Shown in pieces: positions 1 to 8,659 of a stretch of 41,308 bases of DNA. Where the stretch lies: NCBI GenBank assembly GCA_020061145.1, contig JAGUYX010000113.1:1-41308 (forward strand). The letters run 5' to 3'. Made by a program: the position numbers and the translations under genes. Numbering within the stretch: the first letter of the stretch is position 1; each line of letters begins with the position of its first letter. The notes under the pieces are model-generated. The model saw nothing but the letters and a program-made list of their open reading frames with translations. It ran no database searches and was not told the origin of the DNA. Origin of the DNA: Anaerolineales bacterium. Its GTDB lineage: Bacteria > Chloroflexota > Anaerolineae > Anaerolineales > DRKV01.

Positions 1-674
1 GCCGAGACAAATGTGTTTACCCACCAGGCTGGCTCAGGAGCCTGTTTGGCACGTAAGCATTCCCATAGAATCCGGGTAAAAGCCACACAGCAGGCGTTCG
101 ATGCCCGGTCGTTGTGGGTGATCATCCCGGCCAGGGCTGCATCTGCCCACAGCGCCGCAGACGGCTGGCGCAGGTGGGGAATCAGCACCGGCGCAATGCG
201 CATCAGCGCGCCGTTTCCAGCGGATGGCTGACCGGATTGTTCCCAGGGTAGTCCCTGATCTTTGTAACTGCGCAGGAAAGCTCTGACCGTGCTGCCGATG
301 CCGAAAATTTGATTCTGGCTGAACTTGCGCGCCAGATGTTCGGGATTTAACCCCCCGTCTTCCAGGGATTGTTCCAGGGTCCAAAATGCCATTTGGGAGT
401 CGTCTGTCGGCATCCCGACCGGGCGATCGTTGGCGTGCCGGTTGGGCAGGTAATCGCGGATTTCACCATAGGTCTGGCGGCGAACGGGCGGCAGCCGCGA
501 CTCGGTCGTATTCCCCAGGGCGTCGCCAATTGCCACACCAAGCAGCATGCCTTCAACGCGCTCAAAATCCCAATCTACGGGAAGCGGAGCCGGCGCCAGT
601 TTCAGGAAAGGCGCCGGTTCGAGGGCAATCCGCCCTTTATCGAAAAGTTGGTCCAGCAGGGAGGTGTTATCCAT
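1..674 (-). CDS. ADP-ribosylglycohydrolase family protein (3' end truncated by window edge)
   Basis: Manual reverse-strand reading from ATG at 674: MDNTSLLDQLFDKGRIALEPAPFLKLAPAPLPVDWDFERVEGMLLGVAIGDALGNTTESRLPPVRRQTYGEIRDYLPNRHANDRPVGMPTDDSQMAFWTLEQSLEDGGLNPEHLARK...; GxxxGDALG...PTDDSQM is typical of the family. The ORF track lists only antisense or out-of-frame ORFs here, because this ORF runs off the window. Confidence 0.8.
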   Translation of the reverse strand, partial: MDNTSLLDQLFDKGRIALEPAPFLKLAPAPLPVDWDFERVEGMLLGVAIGDALGNTTESRLPPVRRQTYGEIRDYLPNRHANDRPVGMPTDDSQMAFWTLEQSLEDGGLNPEHLARKFSQNQIFGIGSTVRAFLRSYKDQGLPWEQSGQPSAGNGALMRIAPVLIPHLRQPSAALWADAALAGMITHNDRASNACCVAFTRILWECLRAKQAPEPAWWVNTFVS

Positions 675-841
675 GTTCGTTGGGTCCAAATTCTCTAACA
701 ACCGCCCTGTTCAATAGCCGGTCTACAGAGGGAAGGGAACGCAGAGAGGAGGACATGCCTGGACAACTCCAGGCAAAAATAAGTCGTTCTCAGAACACAA
801 GTGTACCATCACGCGATGTCCCCGCCGTTGAAATAGATAAT

Positions 842-874
842 AAATCGGTCTAATCTAGATTGTTTTACCGATTT
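842..874. promoter_or_regulatory. Nested dyad upstream of cytochrome operon
   Basis: AAATCGGT (842-849) and ACCGATTT (867-874) perfect 8-bp inverted repeat enclosing palindrome AATCTAGATT (852-861). Confidence 0.45.
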
Positions 875-1017
875 TCTACACTGTGCTGGATACATATACT
901 GCGGTTAATTGGTGAGGCGAGGACCCGTGTTTTTCCCCTTTCCTGGGAAAAACGAGATCAAATCCGTGAGGTCTGAAACTACCGCAGCCGACAGTCACGA
1001 GGAATTCAGGACTCTCC

Positions 1018-2769
1018 ATGCATCATTCCAACAAAAAGTGTTCAGCGTTCCTGTTTGCTTTTATTTGCATAACGGTTGTCCTGGCATTTACCACAGGTGT
1101 GCAGCCCATCCAGGCAGAAGAGGATACCTGTCTAAATTGCCACAGCGACCAGGAGTGGTTGAAGGAGTACACCGTGAATTGGTCTAAGGTGTACGTCGAT
1201 CCAACGCAGATGGCTGAGGAGGCTCACGGGGGATTGGATTGTGTCACATGCCACACCGGCGATCCAACGAAAGATACCCCCGAGGAAGCCTGTATCGGGA
1301 TTGCTTACAAAGATCCGGCCGCCCCGGAGACCGTGCGGAAGACTTGCGGAAGTTGCCATCCCGAAATCACCGATCGTCACCTGTCCTCAATTCACTCCAC
1401 ACTCAATGGCATTCGTCTTTCGCTACATGATTTGGTCGGTGAGGAAGAAGGCGAGGCTCGTTTTCAGGCTTCCTGCAATAAGTGCCATACAACCTGTTCA
1501 AGCTGCCACATGGAGCAGCCAGGCGCTCACGGCCTCCTTCAGCCGCAGGTAGAAAGCCATTCTTTCGCCGCCGAATCCTCAACGGATGTATGTGTTGCGT
1601 GCCATGACGGCACCGGGGTATCCTATTTGGGCAACCCTAAAGTTGAAGGGGCTGTGCCCAGCTCCATGGCGGAAGCAGGTATCGAGTGTATGGGGTGTCA
1701 TGTCGAAGAAGACGTACATGGCACTGGTGTACGCACCAATTTCCTTTCAGAAACAGAGAAACCAAAGTGTGAGACATGCCATAAGGATCCAGGTTACCTG
1801 GTAAGCGTCTCCGAAGGGCAGCGGCTCGCTCCCCAATTCGATGAGGAAAATCCGGCCCATGCTGATCACAAGAACTCCCTAAGCTGTGTAGCCTGCCATA
1901 CCCAATGGTATCAGAGCTGCTGGAACTGCCACGCTGGCCGCGAGGAAAGATCGACGACCGATGTTTACCTGGCGGTCAACCCGTTGACGAACCTGGTGCA
2001 CCCCGCAGTGCATTCCCCCGCGACCAGTCCGGACTGGGGTGACATCCCCGCAGAGATCGGCGGAGGCTGGGCGATTAAATCCCGGCACAGTTGGGGAGAG
2101 TCGTTAACTTGCGAGTACTGCCATACCGATGCAGCGGTTTATATCACAGGCAAGGATCGCCAGGCGCCTTTTGTCGGTGTTTGGGGGGAAGGTCGTGCAC
2201 AGGCCGCCTTTGTGGACGAGACCGCGATCCAACAGATCTTGATCGACGCGGAAGCGCTGGCTGCTGGCGTCCATAAAGATACAGGCTGTCTCGACTGCCA
2301 TTCCACGACCGATGATGCCGTTTGCAGTGAATGCCATGCAAACGTAGAAAAATCCGGATTGACACTTCTGGCTGATGAGACCGATTGGTCACGGACTGGC
2401 TACGCCACTACCCGCGACAATCTTCGGGAAATCGAAACCATCCTGATAGAGCTCGAGGCGCGGGGCATCCAAACTGGTGATTGGAGTGAGCAATGGTCAA
2501 GTATTAACGAAGACTATCTGCAGGGTTCGAAAACTTTCCACGACAAACCTGGAGAAACGCAAAAAGCGATGGATGAGATTGCCGGGAGGTCGGAGAACTT
2601 GATCGCAGAAGTCGACCGGGCAATGGAAAAAGATAACGCTCGCAGAGACTGGTTGCTGGCAGGCATTCCCTTTGGGCTCGGAGTCATAGGAGCAGTTGTA
2701 CTTGGTTATGTCGTCGAAAAACCAAATCGGAAGGATGAGGTGAATCACAAATGCGAAGAAACAGAGTGA
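1018..2769 (+). CDS. Multiheme c-type cytochrome (13 CxxCH motifs) with N-terminal signal and C-terminal TM helix
   Basis: CLNCH, CVTCH, CGSCH, CNKCH, CSSCH, CVACH, CMGCH, CETCH, CVACH, CWNCH, CEYCH, CLDCH, CSECH counted in the translation; C-terminal WLLAGIPFGLGVIGAVVLGYVV. Confidence 0.95.
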   Translation: MHHSNKKCSAFLFAFICITVVLAFTTGVQPIQAEEDTCLNCHSDQEWLKEYTVNWSKVYVDPTQMAEEAHGGLDCVTCHTGDPTKDTPEEACIGIAYKDPAAPETVRKTCGSCHPEITDRHLSSIHSTLNGIRLSLHDLVGEEEGEARFQASCNKCHTTCSSCHMEQPGAHGLLQPQVESHSFAAESSTDVCVACHDGTGVSYLGNPKVEGAVPSSMAEAGIECMGCHVEEDVHGTGVRTNFLSETEKPKCETCHKDPGYLVSVSEGQRLAPQFDEENPAHADHKNSLSCVACHTQWYQSCWNCHAGREERSTTDVYLAVNPLTNLVHPAVHSPATSPDWGDIPAEIGGGWAIKSRHSWGESLTCEYCHTDAAVYITGKDRQAPFVGVWGEGRAQAAFVDETAIQQILIDAEALAAGVHKDTGCLDCHSTTDDAVCSECHANVEKSGLTLLADETDWSRTGYATTRDNLREIETILIELEARGIQTGDWSEQWSSINEDYLQGSKTFHDKPGETQKAMDEIAGRSENLIAEVDRAMEKDNARRDWLLAGIPFGLGVIGAVVLGYVVEKPNRKDEVNHKCEETE

Positions 2770-3395
2770 TTTTTGTGACTGTATTTGTTTTTGGCTTGAT
2801 CGCTGGCCTTGGCATCGGAATGATGATCGGTAGGGGTGGTTCAAACGCAGATCTGGCGCAGGCAAATACTGAACTGGAGGCCCGCCTGGATACAGCCACT
2901 GAAAACTATATGATCTTGATGAGGGAGTATAACAAGCTGTTTTCTTCGAAAACCGCTTTCCTCGCTGGATCTCCTGTTCAGGTGAGCTCTGCCTCTGAGA
3001 ACCAACCAGCCGTGATCGTGACGCAAGAGCCGACAACAACCTCTGAACCACAGGTAATTGCCACGAGCACCCCAACCCCTCTACCGGTTGGAGATACCGG
3101 CAAACCGGTTGCGGATTTTGAGGCGGAATCGATCAACGGAACCGGACCCCTGGAAGGGCCCCCTCCTCAGCCTTTCCAATTTACAGACAAGTCCACCGGA
3201 GTAATCACCAGTTGGTTATGGGACTTCGGCGATGGCACGACCAGCAATGAGCAGCATCCCTTGCATACCTATGAGAAGTGCCCTGGCGATGCCGAGCTGT
3301 GCACCGTGTCTCTGACGGTCTGCGGACCAGATGGCTGCGACACCATGACCAAGGTTGATTACTTGTGGGTCTCTGAGTCCTGCACCGGGTGCTAG
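2751..3395 (+). CDS. Membrane-anchored PKD-domain protein
   Basis: N-terminal TM helix; PKD signature FTDKSTGVITSWLWDFGDGTTSNEQHPLHTY; start overlaps the upstream cytochrome gene. Confidence 0.85.
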   Translation: MRRNRVIFVTVFVFGLIAGLGIGMMIGRGGSNADLAQANTELEARLDTATENYMILMREYNKLFSSKTAFLAGSPVQVSSASENQPAVIVTQEPTTTSEPQVIATSTPTPLPVGDTGKPVADFEAESINGTGPLEGPPPQPFQFTDKSTGVITSWLWDFGDGTTSNEQHPLHTYEKCPGDAELCTVSLTVCGPDGCDTMTKVDYLWVSESCTGC

Positions 3396-3419
3396 CCGGG
3401 ACTTCCCATAAGATAACGA

Positions 3420-4595
3420 ATGGGAAAAGGTAGCATGCACTTCAAGAAACTCTTTCGTACACTCGCCGTTGCCACGGTCGTAGTTGTGTGGGGAGCCGGG
3501 TTAACCGTTTCCCGCACCGCGCTTGCCCGTGATGCAACCCAGGCAGCCAGCCCAGGGGATGAGTGCGTCACCTGCCACTCCACCCCCGGCCTGGGGATGC
3601 GTTTCACTACGGGTGAGATCGTCTCGGTCTACGTCGATCCGTGGCAGTGGGAGCAGTCCGTTCACGGTTCGACCCTACAATGCACCGCCTGTCACGCTGA
3701 CAGCGCGGTTTATCCTCACCTGGGGCGCGCAATTGCCCATCCGAGTCCCCGGGAGGTGGGGTACCTGACGCGCGGGTATGCTACCTGCGGTGAATGTCAC
3801 CAGCAACAGTATGTGGAATATCTGGGAAGCGTCCATGCGATCGCGCTCCGGGATGGCCAGGCCGAATCCGCGGTGTGCAGCGACTGCCATGGGGATCACG
3901 ACATCGAGCCGGCAGAAGCGAAACGAGATGGTTTGTCCGTCAGGACAGCTGTGATCAACTGTGGAAAATGTCACCAAGAGGAGTTCCAGCAGTATCAGAA
4001 TAGCGTGCATGGTAAAGCACTCTTGAATGGCGGTGATCCGAACGTTCCTGTCTGTGTAGACTGCCACGGTGTGCATGCCATGGGCGATCCAACGATGCCT
4101 GGATTTCGCCGTCAGTCACCCTATCTGTGCGCCTCCTGCCACGCGGATGAGGCGCTGATGAAAGAATATGGATTATCGGCCTCTGTTATGGAAACGTATG
4201 TCGCTGATTTCCATGGGACAACAATGCGGATGATTTCTTCTGATGATGCACCGATATCTGCCGGCGCTGCGCCTGGAGTAGCGATGTGTTACGACTGCCA
4301 CGGGGTCCATGAAATCCGCAGCATGGTCGATGCGCAAAACCCGGCCAGCGGTGATGGTTTGCTGGATATCTGCCAGGAGTGCCACGAGAACGCGCCGCAG
4401 GATTTCCCTGCCGCCTGGTTAGGGCATCGCAAGCCAGATTCCGACCGCTTTCCTCTTGTATTCTGGATCCAGCGCATTTACTCCATTGTAGTTGGTGGGA
4501 TGATTATCGTCTTTGTAGGCCATATCGGCCTCGACTTTGGGAAGATTATCGTTGGCAAGTTACGCGATGAGAGGAAGAGGAGGAGAGCTGAATGA
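3420..4595 (+). CDS. Multiheme c-type cytochrome (9 CxxCH motifs) with C-terminal TM helix
   Basis: CVTCH, CTACH, CGECH, CSDCH, CGKCH, CVDCH, CASCH, CYDCH, CQECH; C-terminal YSIVVGGMIIVFVGHIGLDF. Confidence 0.95.
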   Translation: MGKGSMHFKKLFRTLAVATVVVVWGAGLTVSRTALARDATQAASPGDECVTCHSTPGLGMRFTTGEIVSVYVDPWQWEQSVHGSTLQCTACHADSAVYPHLGRAIAHPSPREVGYLTRGYATCGECHQQQYVEYLGSVHAIALRDGQAESAVCSDCHGDHDIEPAEAKRDGLSVRTAVINCGKCHQEEFQQYQNSVHGKALLNGGDPNVPVCVDCHGVHAMGDPTMPGFRRQSPYLCASCHADEALMKEYGLSASVMETYVADFHGTTMRMISSDDAPISAGAAPGVAMCYDCHGVHEIRSMVDAQNPASGDGLLDICQECHENAPQDFPAAWLGHRKPDSDRFPLVFWIQRIYSIVVGGMIIVFVGHIGLDFGKIIVGKLRDERKRRRAE

Positions 4596-5782
4596 GTGAA
4601 ATCAACCTGGAGAGGTTTAGCCGATTCTCTCGAAGTGAGCGCATCCAGCACGCCCTGTTGCTGGTCATGGTAACGTTGCTGGCGCTGACCGGACTGCCAC
4701 AAAAATTCAGTTCAATGGATTGGGCGCCGGTCATGATACGCATGCTCGGTGGTGTGGAGGTTGCCCGCCTTATTCATCGTTTCTGCGCATTCACTCTTAT
4801 CGCCGGGATGACCTATCACGTGTTGTATGGTTTGTATCGGCTGGTCTTAAAGCGCGCCAGGTTTGAAATGCTGCCCAGAATCAGGGATTTTAATGATTTG
4901 AAAGGAAACATCGCCTATTTCGTTGGAATCAAGAAAGAGCGACCGCGTTTCGAGCGCTTCAACTATATTGAAAAGTTTGAATATTGGGCGGTGCTGTGGG
5001 GGATGGTCGTGATGACGCTCACCGGCTTGATCTTATGGTTCCCTGCCAGTGCCGCCAGGATTTTGCCTGGGCTTGCCATTCCCGCTGCCAAAGCTGCTCA
5101 CAGCGGTGAAGCCTTCCTGGCTATAACCGCGGTCGTAATCTGGCACATGTATAACGCTCACATGAGTCCCAGGGTGTTCCCCATCAATAAGTCCATCTTC
5201 AATGGGAAGATCTCAAGGCATGAACTGATGAGCGAGCATGCAAGCGAGTACGAGCGCCTCACCGGCGAGGAAGTGCCGGGAGAAGTTCTTGCGGAACGGC
5301 CGGAGGTTTCTTGGTCCATGCTCCTGACTTCCGGTCTGGTGGGCGTGTTGCTGGTTAGTATGTTCACTATCTTGCTGTACTGGAGCATCACGCCGCCCAA
5401 GCCGGCTCTTCTGCCACCTCTTCACCCTCCTCTGGAGCGGAACTCGATCCTTGTGACGGAAACCCCTTACGGTGCAGACCCAACCGTTTTCTGGGCGGGG
5501 CTTCAGGCACCTCCCGTGGCAGACTTCTCTGTCGCTCAAGAAGAAGTGGGGGAGGGTGGAGCGGCCATCCAGGAACTCCGTTTCCACGACCAATCCACTG
5601 GCCAGGTGACGAGCTGGTTGTGGGATTTTGGCGATGGAGAGACCAGCATGGATCAAAACCCAGTGCACGTTTATAAAGGGACATGCCCGGCAGGCGATCA
5701 CTGTCTTGTTTCCCTGATTGCCTGCGGACCGGGTGGCTGTAACCGTCTTACAAGACCAACCTTGATCCAGCCGCACAGGTAA
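4592..5782 (+). CDS. Cytochrome b (FDH-gamma / b561-like) fused to a C-terminal PKD domain
   Basis: Membrane helices with His pairs (RIQHALL, RFCAFTLIAGMTYHVLYG, KAAHSGEAFLAITAVVIWHMYNAHMSP), then FHDQSTGQVTSWLWDFGDGETSMDQNPVHVY; ATGA overlap with the upstream gene. Confidence 0.85.
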   Translation: MSEINLERFSRFSRSERIQHALLLVMVTLLALTGLPQKFSSMDWAPVMIRMLGGVEVARLIHRFCAFTLIAGMTYHVLYGLYRLVLKRARFEMLPRIRDFNDLKGNIAYFVGIKKERPRFERFNYIEKFEYWAVLWGMVVMTLTGLILWFPASAARILPGLAIPAAKAAHSGEAFLAITAVVIWHMYNAHMSPRVFPINKSIFNGKISRHELMSEHASEYERLTGEEVPGEVLAERPEVSWSMLLTSGLVGVLLVSMFTILLYWSITPPKPALLPPLHPPLERNSILVTETPYGADPTVFWAGLQAPPVADFSVAQEEVGEGGAAIQELRFHDQSTGQVTSWLWDFGDGETSMDQNPVHVYKGTCPAGDHCLVSLIACGPGGCNRLTRPTLIQPHR

Positions 5783-5846
5783 TAGCCCCTTGGTTAGTCA
5801 GCTATTCCCGTGAGAAACCGTCCGCCAATATCGTGAGGTAATCGGC

Positions 5847-6404
5847 ATGAGCAAACCTGGTTACACAGAACCGACGATCCTGGAGAGTTCCCTGACCCCT
5901 CTCATCCAACACTTTAATGATCACCTGGGCAAGGTGCGTTTTATCACCCTGCTCTCTCCCACCTGACCGAAGTGAATTGACAAAGGTACCCGTGCGGTAC
6001 GAAATGGTATCCTCGAAGCTTTTCCGGGTGCTGATATTGCGATCATGGTGGTCTGGATCAGTATGATGGAGGGTGATACTTTGGAAGCTGCGCGCAAAGG
6101 TAGCGAGACCTTGCCCGATCCCCGGATCCGATTCTTCTTCGACCCCATCCAGCAATCGGGGCAGGCCATCGCGGCCAGTCTGGGAAACCCCAGGGAAGTC
6201 GCCTGGGACGTTTACCTCTTCTACCCACCAGATTCCGTTTGGGAAGGACGGATCCCCCCCGGACCTGAGATGTACATGCATCAGTTGAGTGATAGCTGGG
6301 CAGACCAGGGACGCTTGTTTCAAGACCTGGAGCTGGGCAAGGAACTCCACCGCGAGATGTCCATACGAATTGACAGATACAAAGTCGGCAAAGTGAAAGA
6401 ATGA
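5847..6404 (+). CDS. Thioredoxin-like selenoprotein with UxxU motif (two in-frame UGA: 5964-5966 and 5973-5975)
   Basis: In-frame reading MSKPGYTEPTILESSLTPLIQHFNDHLGKVRFITLLSPTUPKUIDKGTRAVRNGILEAFPGADIAIMVVWISMMEGDTLEAARKGSETLPDPRIRFFFDPIQQSGQAIAASLG...; 5847 and the track ORF at 6045 are in the same frame. Downstream hairpin GTACC-CGTGC-GGTAC. Active-site position matches thioredoxin-like CxxC. Confidence 0.85.
5986..6000 (+). promoter_or_regulatory. Candidate SECIS hairpin (UxxU selenoprotein)
   Basis: GTACC-CGTGC-GGTAC, 10 nt after second UGA. Confidence 0.6.
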
Positions 6405-6862
6405 AGCGGCAAAGAGAGATTTGTAATACCCTGCTCCTGGCGTTGGCAACAGCCGTGCTTGCCGCTTGTATGTCTGGCACGGAGGCCTCGCCATCTCCCA
6501 TTATCCCCACACGGGCGGGAACACCTGCCCGTGAAACCACCGCTTCGCCTGCCCCCACACCAGTCCCACTCGCGCAGATGGCCGCAGATGAAGACGAACC
6601 CGGGAGTGAAGAGGGGGCGGAGGAGATCGATTGGGGAGAGGAGATCGGTCTCGATACTGTCATCGAGCTGGCGAAACGGGACGATCTGGTCGAAATTCAA
6701 TGGCACGTGATGCCGAACATCATCCGGGTGTTAATTGCAGATGGCAGTATTTATCATTTCAGGAATGAAAATTCAGGGATCGATATCATCAGAACTCTGG
6801 AGAATGCCGGTATCACGGTTGGGAAAGGAGGCGTTACCGTTCGATTCTCCTTTTGCAATTGA
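6401..6862 (+). CDS. Putative lipoprotein with a small C-terminal domain weakly reminiscent of the FtsH extracellular domain
   Basis: Lipobox LATAVLAAC; Thr/Pro/Glu-rich linker; VEIQWHVMPNIIRVLIADGSIYHFRNENSGIDIIRTLENAGI. Confidence 0.55.
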   Translation: MKRQREICNTLLLALATAVLAACMSGTEASPSPIIPTRAGTPARETTASPAPTPVPLAQMAADEDEPGSEEGAEEIDWGEEIGLDTVIELAKRDDLVEIQWHVMPNIIRVLIADGSIYHFRNENSGIDIIRTLENAGITVGKGGVTVRFSFCN

Positions 6863-6916
6863 GAGGCGCCTTAACCCTGGTCAGGGTTAGGGAAGTGTCG
6901 GGTGAGCTTGGGAACG

Positions 6917-7285
6917 ATGCCATACAGCAGCCTCGTACTGCAATATTTTTATGCACGGAAAGGCCTCGGAGATGTGCAGGATCCCGATGGGATCGGTGAA
7001 GCCAGCAGCGAGCGGATCTACATTCGCATCGCAATACGGGTGAGTGAGGACCACATTGTGGAGGTCAAATATCGTTGCCCCACCTGTGTGGTTGCCATCG
7101 CCGCGTGCAGTGCCCTGGCAGATCGGGTTGAGAACCTGACCCTGGAGGAGGCAGCGCATGTTTCTCCGGACGAGCTGAGCGCCATGCTCGGCGGCATCCC
7201 AAAAGAGCGTTACGATCGTTGTATTCTTGCGGTCGATGCCTTGAAGAGAGCAATCAATAACTACAAAGTAAATCGAAAGGATTGA
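6917..7285 (+). CDS. NifU/IscU N-terminal-like (Fe-S/Se scaffold) protein
   Basis: YARKGLGDVQDPDGIGEAS...IVEVKYRCPTCVVAIAACSALADRVENLTLEEAAHVSPDEL resembles the IscU/NifU scaffold; GTG at 6902 is an alternative start. Confidence 0.7.
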   Translation: MPYSSLVLQYFYARKGLGDVQDPDGIGEASSERIYIRIAIRVSEDHIVEVKYRCPTCVVAIAACSALADRVENLTLEEAAHVSPDELSAMLGGIPKERYDRCILAVDALKRAINNYKVNRKD

Positions 7286-7289
7286 GACC

Positions 7290-7622
7290 ATGAAAGTCGC
7301 CTATATCTTTTCTACCACGAATAGCCACAAGATCCTGGACACAATGATTCTGCCGCAATTGGAAGAAAAAAGGCATGGCGTTACCGTCGTTGGGATGTTT
7401 TTCTTTTTCGATAACACCTTCTTTCTCATGAACGGGACGGACATCGGGGCGCGCCTGCAGAAGATCCAGGGAGAAACGGGTATGCTGCTCATGGGCTGCG
7501 ACCAGTGCATTTTCGAGCGCCATCTTGCCGACAAACTCATTCCTGGCGCGCGCATGGGATGTTTCCCCGACCTGTATCAGGCATTGGGCCCTGCTGCACC
7601 TGATCAGGTGATCACGCTTTAG
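7290..7622 (+). CDS. DsrE-related protein (SaoD-like)
   Basis: MKVAYIFSTTNSHKILDTMILPQLEEKRHGVTVVGMFFFFDNTFFLMNGTDIGARL...MLLMGCDQC; DsrE-like fold pattern. The SaoD resemblance is from memory of family names. Confidence 0.6.
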   Translation: MKVAYIFSTTNSHKILDTMILPQLEEKRHGVTVVGMFFFFDNTFFLMNGTDIGARLQKIQGETGMLLMGCDQCIFERHLADKLIPGARMGCFPDLYQALGPAAPDQVITL

Positions 7623-7709
7623 TTCTTCTTTCCCTTCCCGGCTCGTCCGGGAAAATCCTGATGGCGGAGGGCTGCCCCTCGGGAGACGAACGAGCGTTGA
7701 GGAAAAGCC

Positions 7710-8015
7710 GTGAACAAGATCCTGGTTGAGTTCTTCAGCACCTGCCCGGGTTGAAAAGCTGATGAGCAGTTGGTAACTGCTATCTGCGCCAGCCCTGCTT
7801 GGCGCGACAGGGTCGAGCTCAAGGTATATCGCCTGGACCAGGACCCTTCCGAGGGCAAAAGGTATGGGAATATTCGGGGAGCCACGGTCGTGATTAACCA
7901 GAGGGACATGCTTCGACGGATAAACGCCTATGCCTTGCAGCAAGCCTTAGCACAGGCAGAAACAAACCAGATAAACGAACACCTGGCCGTGAATAATGAG
8001 TGGTTCCATGAATAG
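7710..8015 (+). CDS. Thioredoxin-like selenoprotein, CPGU motif (UGA at 7752-7754), SaoT-like
   Basis: GTG start with GAGG upstream; reading VNKILVEFFSTCPGUKADEQLVTAICASPAWRDRVELKVYRLDQDPSEGKRYGNIRGATVVINQRD...; in frame with track ORF 7770-8015; hairpin AGCAGTT-GGT-AACTGCT begins 10 nt after the UGA. Confidence 0.88.
7765..7781 (+). promoter_or_regulatory. Candidate SECIS hairpin (CPGU selenoprotein)
   Basis: AGCAGTT-GGT-AACTGCT, 10 nt after UGA. Confidence 0.7.
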
Positions 8016-8568
8016 CACTATGCTGATCCTCTTGTTCACCCTCCTCTCAACAGTGGCTCTTCTGCTGTTGGCAAACAAGCTCCGCCTTTTCCGCGACCGG
8101 GAAGTGGTTGGATCAATCCTTCATTTGGCGATCACTGACCGGGAAAGCGTGCGGCTTGGCATCGTAGCCGCGGCAATGTATGTGGCGGTTTTTATGATTT
8201 TTGGCGGTCAGGGTGGCCGTATCCATGTTTTTTGGGGACGCTGGATCCTCACCATGACCGCCGGTGATGCCGTTCTTGGCGTGTTCATCGCGTTCCTGAT
8301 CGGACTGGCGGTGGTCCTGATCTCCTACAGTATCAAAGCCATGGGATTGCCCAAGGCTGGAAAGGGCGGAATAGGCGTATTGGGCACGGCGCTTGCCATG
8401 CTTGCTTCTTTCTGTCCCTGATGACTCCCCATGATCACAGCTCTGGTCGGAGCTGCAGGAGCCGTATTCTTAGCCAGCTATTGGAGCCTGCTGGCGCTTT
8501 TGTCGATCGATATGCTCCTGGCCAGCGTTTTGATGTTGGTAGCGAAGTTGAGAGATGAGGCGACTTGA
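7996..8568 (+). CDS. Small polytopic membrane selenoprotein with tandem Sec-Sec (UGA UGA at 8419-8424); putative permease/efflux protein (possibly SaoE-like)
   Basis: Frame stays open after the pair: ...GTALAMLASFCPUULPMITALVGAAGAVFLASYWSLLALLSIDMLLASVLMLVAKLRDEAT*. The extension is hydrophobic and TM-like. Hairpin CAGCTC-TGGTCG-GAGCTG at 8438-8455. Confidence 0.82.
8438..8455 (+). promoter_or_regulatory. Candidate SECIS hairpin (UU membrane protein)
   Basis: CAGCTC-TGGTCG-GAGCTG, 13 nt after second UGA; loop contains GGUC. Confidence 0.75.
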
Positions 8569-8570
8569 AT

Positions 8571-8657
8571 ATGACAGCCAAGCGAGTCCTAGTTAAGGAC
8601 TGGAACAACCAACCCGATAACCCTATGCCGTTGCTGCGTTTGTTCGAGACCGTTTAG
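8571..8657 (+). CDS. Possible short ORF (28 aa)
   Basis: MTAKRVLVKDWNNQPDNPMPLLRLFETV*; sits between two tightly packed genes; no homology recognised. Confidence 0.25.
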   Translation: MTAKRVLVKDWNNQPDNPMPLLRLFETV

Positions 8658-8659
8658 AG

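Noticed and set aside
386-853. Plus-strand ORFs over 13-853
   Set aside because: Antisense to the clear ADP-ribosylglycohydrolase reading frame on the minus strand (except the short tail beyond 674).
2497-3075. 192-aa minus-strand ORF
   Set aside because: Overlaps the cytochrome/PKD genes; composition is unlike a real protein and it is antisense to well-supported CDSs.
6860-6876. Possible Sec readthrough at the end of the 6401-6862 lipoprotein
   Set aside because: Only three codons follow before TAA, with no redox motif or clear SECIS.
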